The notes beneath the pieces are model-generated. The model saw only the letters and a list, made by a program, of their open reading frames with translations. It did not search any database and was not told the origin of the DNA. Below, piece after piece: positions 17,875 to 26,612 of a DNA stretch of 64,000 bases; position 1 is the first letter of the stretch, and each line of letters opens with the position of its first letter. The translations under genes and the position numbers were made by a program. The stretch comes from Micromonospora sp. WMMD1120 (GTDB lineage Bacteria; Actinomycetota; Actinomycetes; Mycobacteriales; Micromonosporaceae), in contig NZ_JARUBO010000005.1 in the NCBI RefSeq assembly GCF_029626235.1, forward strand, positions 2,698,501 through 2,762,500, written 5' to 3'.

Positions 17875-19331
17875 AGTCGGTGCAGGTGCAGGTGGGGCTC
17901 GCTCGTCGGACGCTGACGCCGTTCGGGTTGTGGATGTTTGGAGCAGCGGCCTCAGCGCCCATGGTGGTGCTCAGCGGAGGCATTGTCGCCACCTATGCGA
18001 CGACGAAGGTAGTGGCGCTTCCCTTGATCTTTGTGCTCGTGGCGGGCACGGTCGCGCTGCTGGCGGTGGGGTACGCGGCGATGGCCCGCCAGCTCGGGCA
18101 CCCGGCGGCCTACTACGGGATCCTCGCGCACGGGCTGGGCCGGAGTTGGGGTGTCGCTGCCGGCGTGGTCGCCCTGGTGGCCTACAACGCGATCCAGATC
18201 AGCCTGTATGGGCTGTTCGGGGCGACGATGGCCGCGCACCTGGGCGGCACGTGGTGGGTGTGGGCGGGCCTCGCCCTGGTCGTCGTCGGGGTGCTGGGTG
18301 TGCGGGCGATCGTGTTGTCGACCCGGGTCTTGGCCGTCGTGCTGGCCGTGTCCTTGCTGATCGTCGCGGCGTTCGTCCTCGCCGGGGTGGCACAGCCAGC
18401 GGCCGGCAAGGTGTCCTGGGACGGCTTTCACGCCTCTGCGCTAGCGGCCACCGGCATCGGCGGTGCGGTCGCCTTCTGCGTGGCTGCCTACATGGGCGTC
18501 GACGCGCCGGGGTCGCTCGTCGAGGAGGCCGTCGACCGTAGGTCGGTCGGCCGGGCCACCATCGGCGGGGTCCTCGTTCTCGGCGGAGTGTATGCCGTTG
18601 CCGCGTTCGCGATGGGAGCGGCGGTCGGCCCGGACGTCGTTGGGGAGGTGGCCGCTGATCCGGCGGCGGGGCTGCCGTTCTCGGTCCTAGCGCGCCTAGG
18701 CGACTGGTGGACGACCCTCGCGAACGTGGTGCTGATCTTCGCGATCGTCACGTCGATGCTGGCGTTTCACTCGGTCCTCGCCCGGTACGTGTTCGCCATG
18801 GCCCGGGAAAAGGTGCTGCCGGCGAGTCTTGCCCGCAGCAGTAGCGCGACCCGGGTCAGTGCGCCGCGTGGTGGGTCGTTGATGCAGACGACCGTCGCCG
18901 TGGCGGTGGTGGCGGTGTTCGCGTTCAGCGGCGCTGACCCGGTGGCGGTGATGTTCACGTGGCTGTCGGCGTTGGGGGCGATGGGCCTGCTGTGTCTGTT
19001 GCTGGCCGCGTCGGTGGCCGCGATGACGGCACCGGGCAGGGTGCGCGGCCCGCAGGCCGGCGCGTGGGAGTGGCGGCTCGCGCCCGCCTTGGGGGTGCTC
19101 GGTGGGTCGGTGGTGCTCGCGCTGATGATCGGCAACGCCGGGTCTCTGCTCGGTGCCGCTCCCGGGTCGCTGTATCCGTTCCTGCTGCCGGTGATCCTCC
19201 TTGCCACTGCCGTCGCGGGCGGCGTGTGGGCCGGGCATCTGCGGCGGGCCCGCCCGGAGGTCTACGTCGGCATCGGCCGTGGCACACCCAAGAGACATGC
19301 CGTTCCGGACGCCATGAACCTCTCGATCTGA
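17871..19331 (+). CDS. APC-superfamily amino acid/amine permease
   Basis: The 486-residue membrane protein has about 12 hydrophobic helices and the APC opening pattern GLWMFGAAASAPMVVLSGG in helix 1, where APC transporters bind substrate through a broken helix. Start GTG 17871 overlaps the previous stop; GTG 17841 is an alternative. Beside a decarboxylase, the closest known logic is amino acid/amine exchange, as in the histidine/histamine antiporters of lactic acid bacteria, also APC proteins. Import of a precursor or export of the product is inferred. Confidence 0.8.
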   Translation: MKSVQVQVGLARRTLTPFGLWMFGAAASAPMVVLSGGIVATYATTKVVALPLIFVLVAGTVALLAVGYAAMARQLGHPAAYYGILAHGLGRSWGVAAGVVALVAYNAIQISLYGLFGATMAAHLGGTWWVWAGLALVVVGVLGVRAIVLSTRVLAVVLAVSLLIVAAFVLAGVAQPAAGKVSWDGFHASALAATGIGGAVAFCVAAYMGVDAPGSLVEEAVDRRSVGRATIGGVLVLGGVYAVAAFAMGAAVGPDVVGEVAADPAAGLPFSVLARLGDWWTTLANVVLIFAIVTSMLAFHSVLARYVFAMAREKVLPASLARSSSATRVSAPRGGSLMQTTVAVAVVAVFAFSGADPVAVMFTWLSALGAMGLLCLLLAASVAAMTAPGRVRGPQAGAWEWRLAPALGVLGGSVVLALMIGNAGSLLGAAPGSLYPFLLPVILLATAVAGGVWAGHLRRARPEVYVGIGRGTPKRHAVPDAMNLSI

Positions 19332-19338
19332 GGAGGCG

Positions 19339-20313
19339 ATGATGAGGACCCACGCAGCCACGTCCCCTGGCAGGCACCACGGCGTCGATCCGCTGGACCC
19401 GCGCTGGCAAGCGGGTTACCCGCCCGCCGCACCACCTGCCAGTCACCGCGAACCCGTGGTCGCTGTGCCGCCGCCCGGCTACGGCGCGGCACCTGTCCCC
19501 ACCGGCTACCAGCGGCCACCCGGCGCCGCCGTTCCCCCTATCCCACCCGAGGGCCCGGCCGGCTCTGACCAGCACGCCGTCGACGGCGACGGGCCGGATG
19601 ACCTGCGCTGGACTGACCTGCGACTCCAGGTCGTCTACCGGTCCAAGCGGCTGAACACCGGCCACCTCATTGAAGCCGATCAGGCGTTCGGAGGGCGTGG
19701 CGCGGTCGGCCCCCACGCGCTGATGCTGTTCTTCGTCTCCGACGCCCCCAACGAGCCGCACGGCTACCGCTTGCACACCGCCCACCGCACATGGCTGCAG
19801 TCGCCGGACTCCGACGTCTTGCCGCAACTGCTCGCGGAGATGACTGAGGTCGCCGCGGACAACATCGCGTCCATCGGACGCGAGTGGAGTCCCCTCGGCC
19901 CAGAGGGTTCCATGGTCAACGGCGGAGACATGATCCTGCCTCCACGTGTCTGGTACGTCGGCGTGGGTGTCAGCACCCTCGACTCCGCCCAGGGCCGCTG
20001 GTACCAAGTCGCCCGGACAGTACGCGAAGCCGCTGCCGCCGGCCGTCACATGTCAGCGTTCAACCTCAAAGGGCAGTGCTACGTCCTGTTGACCGACGGC
20101 ACCGCCCTGCACATCGACCGTGACCCGCAGGCCCGCATCGGCGACGACGGCGTGCGCTGCAACAAGACCCTCAACCCGGACCGAATCACCTACTACAACC
20201 CCTACGAGCATCTCACCGAGCAGGGCGACGACGAAACCCGCGACATCTGGCGGCATCTCGGCGCACTGCACCACACCCTCACCGCGCACCTGCTCACGGG
20301 GCGGCAGGCGTGA
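19339..20313 (+). CDS. Uncharacterised protein with Pro-rich N-terminus
   Basis: The 324-residue protein begins with about 80 Pro/Ala/Gly-rich residues, then a folded domain (from WTDLRLQVVYRSKRLNTGHL) of mixed strand and helix, without membrane segments. Two adjacent ATGs (19339, 19342) follow GAGGAGG. It overlaps the decarboxylase start by 4 bp. No family recognised. Confidence 0.7.
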   Translation: MMRTHAATSPGRHHGVDPLDPRWQAGYPPAAPPASHREPVVAVPPPGYGAAPVPTGYQRPPGAAVPPIPPEGPAGSDQHAVDGDGPDDLRWTDLRLQVVYRSKRLNTGHLIEADQAFGGRGAVGPHALMLFFVSDAPNEPHGYRLHTAHRTWLQSPDSDVLPQLLAEMTEVAADNIASIGREWSPLGPEGSMVNGGDMILPPRVWYVGVGVSTLDSAQGRWYQVARTVREAAAAGRHMSAFNLKGQCYVLLTDGTALHIDRDPQARIGDDGVRCNKTLNPDRITYYNPYEHLTEQGDDETRDIWRHLGALHHTLTAHLLTGRQA

Positions 20314-21518
20314 CCCATCATCAGAGCCTCAGCCTCGCCGACGCCGCGGACCTCAGCCGCGCGCCGATCGATGTCACGGCCGTGCTCGACCACCTGATCC
20401 ATGAGGCCGACGCCGCCGCCGCGACGAGCATCGGGTTTCCCGGCGCCGTGGACCTCGACTACGGCGAGGTCCTGACCCGCCTCGGCAACCGGCTGTGGAA
20501 CAACATCGGCGACCCCGCAGACCTTGGCGGAGTCGCCCACACCCGAGTGCTGGAACGGGCCGTCATCGCCTGGGTCGCCGACACCCTCGCCATGCCCCCC
20601 GATGACCGATGGGGCTACGTCACCACCGGCGGCACCGAAGGCAACCTCTCCGCCCTGCACACCGCCCACCACCGCCACCCCACCGCCCGGATCTACTACT
20701 CCACCGCCGCCCACTACTCCATACCCAAGATCATCCGAATGCTCGGGGCGCGAGGCGTATTGGTCAACGCTGACGCGAGCGGAGAGATGGACTACGCCCA
20801 CCTCGCCGCCCAGGTCAGCCGCCACCGACGCTGGCCCGCGATCGTGGTCGCCACCGCCGGCACGACCCTGACCGAAGCCGTCGACAACACCACCTCCATC
20901 CGCGCCGTCCTCGACGAGCACCAGGTCACCGGATACCTGCACGTTGACGCGGCCCTGTCCGGCATCCCCCTCTCACTCGATGGCCGACTACGTCTCGATG
21001 ACGACAGCGGCATCAGCAGCATCGCCATCAGCGGCCACAAATTCCTGGGAGTACCAACGCCCTGCGGAGTCGTCCTCATCCGCGACCATGCGCGCCACAC
21101 GGCCCGCCACGTCGCCTACACCGCCACCCTCGACACCACCATCACCGGCTCCCGCTGCGGCCTGGCCGCCGCCTTGCTCTGGCACGCCATCGCCACCCAC
21201 GGCCACGAAGGGCACCGCTGGCGGGCCACCCAAGCCCGCCGCCTCGCCGCCTACACCGTCGATCAACTGAACGCCGCCGGCTGGCCCGCGTGGCGGCACC
21301 CGCACGCCTTCACCGTCGTCATGCCCACCCCACCCGAGCAGGTACGCAAAAGGTGGCTACTCGCCAGCGACGGAGCCACCAGCCACCTCATCTGCATGCC
21401 CGGAATCACCCACGGCCAAGTCGACGCCTTCCTCGCCGACCTCACCGCCATCGCACCACCACGGTCGATCCCACGACCCCGAGCGCACGGCCTACCCACC
21501 CCGAGCAGGACGCTATGA
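20310..21518 (+). CDS. PLP-dependent histidine decarboxylase-like enzyme
   Basis: This 402-residue group II PLP decarboxylase closely follows the pattern of PLP-type histidine decarboxylases: TTGGTEGNL (106-113), AHYSIPKI, HVDAALSG (211-218) with the cofactor-ring Asp, and SGHKFLGVPTPCG with Lys244 as Schiff-base residue. The expected reaction is histidine to histamine plus CO2, though related serine or aspartate decarboxylases share these motifs. Start GTG 20310. It overlaps both neighbours by 4 bp. With the permease, GNAT and methyltransferase it suggests synthesis and modification of an amine. Confidence 0.8.
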   Translation: MTHHQSLSLADAADLSRAPIDVTAVLDHLIHEADAAAATSIGFPGAVDLDYGEVLTRLGNRLWNNIGDPADLGGVAHTRVLERAVIAWVADTLAMPPDDRWGYVTTGGTEGNLSALHTAHHRHPTARIYYSTAAHYSIPKIIRMLGARGVLVNADASGEMDYAHLAAQVSRHRRWPAIVVATAGTTLTEAVDNTTSIRAVLDEHQVTGYLHVDAALSGIPLSLDGRLRLDDDSGISSIAISGHKFLGVPTPCGVVLIRDHARHTARHVAYTATLDTTITGSRCGLAAALLWHAIATHGHEGHRWRATQARRLAAYTVDQLNAAGWPAWRHPHAFTVVMPTPPEQVRKRWLLASDGATSHLICMPGITHGQVDAFLADLTAIAPPRSIPRPRAHGLPTPSRTL

Positions 21519-22609
21519 GCACCACCCCCACCAGCCCTCCGAGCCGTCCCGGCGATGCCATGGCCACACCCCGTGCTGTCCTTTCGGACGGTGCGGACAC
21601 CCGCATGGAGTCTCTGCCGTCCGTCGCCGCCTCTAGCCGGCGAGCACATCGCGGGAAAGTCGGGGTGACCGTCCTCGTCACTGCCCTCATCGCCGGGCAG
21701 GTACCCCCGCCGCCCAGTCAAGAATCGCCACTCCTGCTCACCGCATCTGACGGCTGCGACGTGCCAACGCCGAACCATGATCTCGCCGACACCGCACACA
21801 CCCCGACGGCGACAAACCTGCGGCCCGGTCAACCGGCCCGCCCGATCCTGCTCCGCCTAGCGCGCCACACCGCAGCGGACCCCTGCGACACGGCTGCCGG
21901 CCGTTTCAATCTCGTCCACCACCGCACCTGGTACGACAACGAAGGCGAACAAACCACGCGGGATGTCGTGCGCTGGTACGCCGACGACGACTCCGGCGCC
22001 GAGTTGATGACCCAGCACCCGAGCCATGGGTTCGATGTCATAGAGGATTTCTGGCTACCAGGGTGGCTACGCGACAGACATTTGTTCCCCGCCTACCGCA
22101 GCACCGATTGGCTCCGTGCCCAGTCAAGCCTGCAAACGGCACAGGTCAACAGAACCACACAACTCGTGGCCGGTCTCGCCGCGCTCGCCACCTGGCACAG
22201 CCCCGGCCCGCCGCAACGCGCCCTCGCCACGCAGGCCCTCGCGGACACCACCGGGCTGACCGCACACCCCCACACGCTCGACCACGCCGGCCGCACCGGC
22301 ATCGCCGTAGCCGCCACCAGCGACAACGGCCGTGAACGGCACCTGCTGATCCTGCACCCCAGCACCGGCGCTGTCCTGGCCTACGAACGCGCCACCCTCA
22401 CGCCGACCGGCTGGCGCACACGCGTCTACCTGCTTGTGCTCACCCGCACCCACGCGCCCTACCGCTACTGGGAGCCACCCGACACCAACACGCCACCCGT
22501 GGCCTTCCCGGACCAGCGGGAAATGCCCAGCAGGCCCGGCGTGTGGCTTGTCCCCGCCGAGCACCCCTGCGCGCCCGAGCGCGAACCAGGAAAGGAATCA
22601 CCGCGATGA
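21515..22609 (+). CDS. Uncharacterised protein with one membrane or export segment
   Basis: From ATG 21515 (ATGA overlap with the decarboxylase) the protein has 364 residues: a 50-residue Ser/Arg-rich N-terminus, a short hydrophobic segment (KVGVTVLVTALIAG), then a domain with RTWYDNEGEQTTRDVVRWY and a region near the end (HLLILHPSTGAVLAYERAT) like that of actinomycete CU044_5270-type proteins. It may be membrane-attached with the domain outside. Role in the operon unknown. Confidence 0.65.
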   Translation: MSTTPTSPPSRPGDAMATPRAVLSDGADTRMESLPSVAASSRRAHRGKVGVTVLVTALIAGQVPPPPSQESPLLLTASDGCDVPTPNHDLADTAHTPTATNLRPGQPARPILLRLARHTAADPCDTAAGRFNLVHHRTWYDNEGEQTTRDVVRWYADDDSGAELMTQHPSHGFDVIEDFWLPGWLRDRHLFPAYRSTDWLRAQSSLQTAQVNRTTQLVAGLAALATWHSPGPPQRALATQALADTTGLTAHPHTLDHAGRTGIAVAATSDNGRERHLLILHPSTGAVLAYERATLTPTGWRTRVYLLVLTRTHAPYRYWEPPDTNTPPVAFPDQREMPSRPGVWLVPAEHPCAPEREPGKESPR

Positions 22610-23367
22610 CGACTACTCACAGCGGCCAACTGCGCCCTGCCCGACTGCGTGAACTGCTCGACCCGATCATCCGCCAGCAGCTGGACCGGCTCGACATTCA
22701 ACCCGGCCAGCGCGTCCTGGAGATCGGCGCGGGCGGCGGCGAGGTCACCGCCGACCTGGCCCGCCTCGTCGGCCCTCGCGGCAGGGTCACTGCGGTCGAC
22801 AAGGATACGAGCTACCTCAACCCAACGAGCGTCATCGACGTTTATCAGCGGGACCTGAACGGTGACGATCTTCCCGGCGAGCCCGACAGCTTCGATGTCG
22901 TCGTCGCCCGATGGCAGCACGGCGCACTGCCACACCCCGCAGCGGCGCTGGAGCAGATGATCGCCCGGCTGCGTCCCGGTGGCTGGCTCGTCCTGGCCGA
23001 CATCACCGACACCCCGCCACGAGTCTTCCGGGCAACCGAAGACGACACCCGGCTGATCCACACCGTCATGCGACGCGTCTACCGCATCATCGCCGGACTT
23101 GACGGTGGCGGCACCTGGACAACGGACGCCCCCGCCCTGCTCGTCGTCAAGGGCATGCCGCAGGTCTGTACCCACGCGTCCACCGAGACCTGGACCGGAG
23201 GCGGTCCCGGATGTCAGCTACTCGCCGACGTGATCGACCACCTCCGCCCCGCCCTGGCCGCACCCGACACCGACCTCGATCGGTTCATCGCGCTCATGGC
23301 CGACCCACACGTGCTCCTGGGCTCCTACGAACGCCGGGCTGTCCACGCTCGCAAGGCAACCCCATGA
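22606..23367 (+). CDS. SAM-dependent class I methyltransferase
   Basis: The 253-residue protein has motif I VLEIGAGGGEVTADLA and the acidic strand-2 end (VTAVDKDT), motif IV (DSFDVVVARWQHGALP) and the LRPGGWLVLADI post-motif typical of small-molecule methyltransferases. Its ATG overlaps the previous stop by 4 bp. As last gene of the operon it likely methylates the pathway product, for example an amine or carboxylate. Substrate unknown. Confidence 0.8.
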   Translation: MTTTHSGQLRPARLRELLDPIIRQQLDRLDIQPGQRVLEIGAGGGEVTADLARLVGPRGRVTAVDKDTSYLNPTSVIDVYQRDLNGDDLPGEPDSFDVVVARWQHGALPHPAAALEQMIARLRPGGWLVLADITDTPPRVFRATEDDTRLIHTVMRRVYRIIAGLDGGGTWTTDAPALLVVKGMPQVCTHASTETWTGGGPGCQLLADVIDHLRPALAAPDTDLDRFIALMADPHVLLGSYERRAVHARKATP

Positions 23368-23883
23368 GATGCCTTGTACGAGGCGCTGCCGCAACCGAGC
23401 CCGCCGCAGGCGGATCGAGAAGCACCGAAATTCTCTGCTCCGAGACTAGGGCCGCTGGGAGGCCGGCACCTCCCACCAGCCCTCACCTGGTAGTCGCCGT
23501 GCGGCGACTGCCTGATCGGCCGCAGTTCGGCGCGGTGGCCGGTACCGGTCGGCGGCAGGGGTACCCCCGTCCCCTGCCGCCGACCGCCTCCGGCCCTTGC
23601 TGGAACGGGCTCCACGGCGGGCATCCCGACGATGAGTGAGCCCAGGCCCGGTCGAGGGCAACCGCGGAGCGCCTTCGGCCCGCCGCGGGTGCCGAATCGA
23701 GAGCCGGAAGCGGTGGCTATGTGGCGGCACCACCTGGTCATCGAGCGGATCGAGAGGGAGCCGTCAGCACGTCCATCCCATTGACCCCCGGGCAGGCCGC
23801 TGCTGTGAGGGACGCGGCCCGTCCGGGTGCACAACGGCGCGGAGACCGAATCTCCGTACACCATCGAGGATCGGAGGATCCTG
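23368..23883. other. Intergenic stretch with terminator and promoter region
   Basis: About 515 bp follow the methyltransferase. Open frames here lack ribosome sites and convincing composition. It holds the strong hairpin at 23547-23585 and, further on, the presumed promoter of the 23,884 gene. I see no other gene. Confidence 0.5.
23547..23585 (+). terminator. Strong hairpin ending the decarboxylase operon
   Basis: GGTCGGCGGCAGGGG pairs perfectly with CCCCTGCCGCCGACC (15-bp stem, 9-base loop). No T tract follows, which is common for actinomycete terminators. It lies 180 bp after the last operon gene. Confidence 0.65.
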
Positions 23884-24135
23884 ATGAAGCACGACCCTAG
23901 TGCAATCGACCTGTACGGCCTGCCGGTCGAGGGGGTGCAGCTGAGCAACTTCTGCGGCGGCAACCTCGGCAGCGAGACCCAGCAGTGCGTCGAGGTCGGC
24001 GCGATCCCGGGCGTCGAGGGCGCATATGTCCTCGGCGACAGCAAGAACCCGGGCGCCGGGCAGCTCCGCTTCACCGAGGGCGAGCTGGACGACTTCGCCC
24101 TCGGCTACATCGCCAAGCGTGGCCTGACCGCCTGA
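23884..24135 (+). CDS. DUF397-like small protein, possible precursor or partner
   Basis: ATG 23884 follows GGAGG with good spacing and gives 83 residues. The second half (QCVEVGAIPG, LGDSKNPGAGQLRFTEGE) matches DUF397, normally a small partner of XRE-DUF5753 regulators, but the usual start WRKSS(Y/R)S is replaced by VQLSNFCGG. An inverted repeat follows the stop and precedes two further genes, a layout often used to make an abundant small first product. Options: a regulator partner acting on the gene at 26606, or a modified peptide substrate for the downstream oxygenase. Confidence 0.7.
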   Translation: MKHDPSAIDLYGLPVEGVQLSNFCGGNLGSETQQCVEVGAIPGVEGAYVLGDSKNPGAGQLRFTEGELDDFALGYIAKRGLTA

Positions 24136-24167
24136 CCACTCGGCCTACGGCACCATCACAGCAGGAA

Positions 24168-24200
24168 GCGGGCCGCCTCGCCCCACCGGGGGCGGCCCGC
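24168..24200 (+). terminator. Hairpin between first and second gene of the oxygenase unit
   Basis: GCGGGCCGCC pairs perfectly with GGCGGCCCGC across a 13-base loop. Because the next gene starts only 20 bp on, it may act as a partial terminator or an RNA-stability element that raises expression of the small first gene. Confidence 0.5.
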
Positions 24201-24219
24201 CTGCCAGCGGGAGGCACAG

Positions 24220-24741
24220 ATGATCCACTGGAGCGGACACTGGCATGGGTTCGGGCCCTGGGTCGGCGCCCGGGACGAGTTCAACAAGGAGTACCTGCGG
24301 CGACCAGGCGCGAACCTCACCGACGCGCACATCAGGGAGCACCTATCCCGCGAGATGGCACCCGGCGCCTTCCGTCAATGGCTGCTAACCCAGAGCGGAG
24401 CCAACGAGCACACCAGGACGTTCCTCGCGAACGACATGACCCCAGTGCAGCTCGGCCACTCACTGCTGAAATTGACGAAGGTGTCCGCCGATCGGACGTG
24501 GACCGATATCGATGACGCCCTGAGCTGGCTCGCCAAGACCTGGACCGACAACTCGCCTGGCGGCGACATCCTTCCGCTGGAAAAGACGATCGAGTACAAC
24601 CGAGAAGCGCTCCTGCTCGGCAGCGACGTCAGCGCCGGCTACTACACCCCCGGCTTCAGCTACGTCGACTTCACGATCATCTGCTGCCCGAACCGCTTCT
24701 TCCCGAACATTCCCTGCCCCTTGCCACCCCCAACGCCATGA
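24220..24741 (+). CDS. 173-residue protein with Cys/Pro-rich C-terminal tail, possible peptide precursor
   Basis: ATG 24220 follows GGGAGG. Residues 1-145 are a soluble, Trp-rich, largely helical domain (HWSGHWHGFGPW; DALSWLAKTWTD). The last 25 residues change character: all three cysteines (155, 156, 166) lie there, with seven prolines and aromatic residues (FTIICCPNRFF, then NIPCPLPPPTP). Such a tail after a long leader is what a ribosomally made, modified peptide can look like. The gene ends 13 bp before the oxygenase gene. I recognise no family. It could instead be a folded protein with a metal-binding tail. Confidence 0.65.
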   Translation: MIHWSGHWHGFGPWVGARDEFNKEYLRRPGANLTDAHIREHLSREMAPGAFRQWLLTQSGANEHTRTFLANDMTPVQLGHSLLKLTKVSADRTWTDIDDALSWLAKTWTDNSPGGDILPLEKTIEYNREALLLGSDVSAGYYTPGFSYVDFTIICCPNRFFPNIPCPLPPPTP

Positions 24742-24754
24742 GAAGGGAGGGAGC

Positions 24755-25657
24755 ATGTCGCTCAAGCTGCTGCTCCCCAAGGCCGGCGTCAAAGACCTGA
24801 TCACCACCTGGCCGGACGAGGTCCGCGTCTACGACGGCGTGCCGGCTGAATTGGACCGCGTAGTCAGCACCGAGGATCTGTACGACTGGATCGACACCGG
24901 ATGCGTGCCCGCCGCCGAGGTCGCGGTCGTGAAGTCGCCGAACCCGTCGATCAATCCGCTCTCGTTCAGCGCCAACGGACGGACCATGCCCGGTCGGCTG
25001 CGCTACCTGCTCAACAACGGCTACACCATCCGCTTCGGCCACATGGAACGCATCACTGCGAAGATCCATCGACTGGCGAAAGCCGTGCAGCAGGAGACGG
25101 GCTACAGCACCTTCGTTCACGCGTTCGTGACTCCGGCGGGTGAGCAGGGGCTGCGGCATCACTGGGACCAGCAGATGACCCTCGCCATCCAACTGGCCGG
25201 CGAGAAGCGATGGAACCTGTGGAAGCCGCTCTTCCCCGCCCCAATGCGTGACTATCACGACTCGTCCCTGACCTGGCAGGAGAAGTGGCGCGAGGACTGG
25301 ACCGCGGCCGGCCCGGACGTCACCATCGACCTCAAGGTCGGCCAGGTCCTGGTCCTGCCCCGAGGATGGGTGCACGACCCGCACAACATCAGCGACACCG
25401 AGGACAGCGTGCACCTGACCATCGCCATCGGAGAGCGCACCCCGTACTGGGCAGCCGAAGAAATGATCAAGAGTGCGATCCGCGACGAGTCACTGCGGCG
25501 CGTCATCGCGCCCGCCGAGATGACCGGGCCCGGGCTGCATGACGTCGTCGAGGACACACGCAGCAAGCTGATCGCGTACCTGCAAACCTTGGACACGGAG
25601 GCGTTCACCAGTCACCTGCGGCACCTGGGCTACACCACGCTGGAGTACAACCACTGA
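24755..25657 (+). CDS. JmjC/cupin-type Fe(II)/2-oxoglutarate oxygenase
   Basis: The 300-residue protein has the metal-binding facial triad of JmjC/cupin-4 enzymes: HWD (His136, Asp138) in LRHHWDQQMTLAIQLAGEKRW and His207 in LPRGWVHDPHN. Related enzymes hydroxylate ribosomal protein residues or peptide side chains, using Fe(II), 2-oxoglutarate and O2. The start follows GGGAGGGAGC. Placed directly after the Cys/Pro-tailed gene and before a strong terminator, it probably acts on one of the two small upstream products. Confidence 0.8.
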   Translation: MSLKLLLPKAGVKDLITTWPDEVRVYDGVPAELDRVVSTEDLYDWIDTGCVPAAEVAVVKSPNPSINPLSFSANGRTMPGRLRYLLNNGYTIRFGHMERITAKIHRLAKAVQQETGYSTFVHAFVTPAGEQGLRHHWDQQMTLAIQLAGEKRWNLWKPLFPAPMRDYHDSSLTWQEKWREDWTAAGPDVTIDLKVGQVLVLPRGWVHDPHNISDTEDSVHLTIAIGERTPYWAAEEMIKSAIRDESLRRVIAPAEMTGPGLHDVVEDTRSKLIAYLQTLDTEAFTSHLRHLGYTTLEYNH

Positions 25658-25670
25658 TCGAAGCCGCAGC

Positions 25671-25718
25671 GACACGCCCGTGCCCTCGGAGGATCGCCTC
25701 CAGGGGCGCGGGCGTGTC
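25671..25718 (+). terminator. Strong hairpin ending the oxygenase unit
   Basis: GACACGCCCGTGCCCT pairs with AGGGGCGCGGGCGTGTC, nearly perfectly, beginning 13 bp after the oxygenase stop. Confidence 0.75.
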
Positions 25719-26189
25719 CAGTCGTTGAACCGGCTGTTGCTCACCGGCGGCTCGGCCCGCGACCCCTCGTGCGGCCTGTGGCAGGCAATCACATCTATCG
25801 AAGGGTGCGGCGCGCTCCGCCGTGTCTCCATCCGGGCAGGCTGGAGGGGGCTACAGCTGCACGGCGCGGCTATCCGCCGCTCCACCCGTCGAACGCGCTC
25901 ATCTGGCCGTAGCCGCCGCAGACGCAGGTGAGCCCGTCGGAAACCGTTGGTGCCTCTCGAGTTGCAATCGTTCCAGGCGAAACGACCACTTCTCTCTGTG
26001 CGCCCACCGGCCGTTCACATGTCGATCTCGAAGCTGCTGTTGCTGGTCGGGTACTTGCCAATCTTTCTCCGCGTGGCGCGGCGGCTGACGCCTCGCTGCG
26101 GCGTAATCTGCCAGTGGCAGAAAGCCTGAGGCTGATGAGAAGTTGCAGGATGCAACTCTATGTGGCCTACGCGATGAGGAGGGCACTCG
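25719..26189. other. Intergenic stretch without a supported gene
   Basis: Several short frames overlap on both strands (for example 25899-26492 on the minus strand), none with good ribosome sites or known motifs. The composition is less GC-biased than the neighbouring operon. Nothing else is evident. Confidence 0.4.
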
Positions 26190-26612
26190 ATGGTGAACGC
26201 AGGGGTTGACATGACGACGGACCAGATGTCCGGCGCACCTCGACTGCCTGAGAAGAGTCTTCCGGTGACTGCGCTCGGACGTCTGATGCCGACCGCTTGG
26301 TGGCTGGGCTCGATGACCGCCCAGAGGGAGCCGCTGCGCCGCGCGGTCTGCGCGGCGGTCGGGTTGACGGCCGGGGCTTGCCTTGACGACGTGCACGCCG
26401 CTGGGCTCGCTGGCGTAGCGCTGGTCGTCTCGGTGCTCATGGTTGGGCCTAGGTCGGTCGTGCTGCTTCTTCCGCCAGCCGCCGCCCCACAACGATGGAA
26501 CCGGCTGTCAGGCGGGCGAGATGCCTCGCCGGCTTCCACCGTCCCGCGGATGAACGGGGCGCGGGTGCCGGGCCCTCGACATGCTTGGGGTGGCGGGGAG
26601 AGTGGTCAGTGA
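26190..26612 (+). CDS. Possible small membrane protein
   Basis: ATG 26190 is preceded by GAGGAGGGC at good distance. The 140-residue product has hydrophobic stretches (RRAVCAAVGLTAGACL; LAGVALVVSVLMVG) and ends tail-to-tail with the XRE gene, overlapping its stop by 7 bp. No family recognised. A minus-strand frame covers the same bases; the ribosome site favours the plus strand. Low confidence. Confidence 0.35.
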   Translation: MVNAGVDMTTDQMSGAPRLPEKSLPVTALGRLMPTAWWLGSMTAQREPLRRAVCAAVGLTAGACLDDVHAAGLAGVALVVSVLMVGPRSVVLLLPPAAAPQRWNRLSGGRDASPASTVPRMNGARVPGPRHAWGGGESGQ

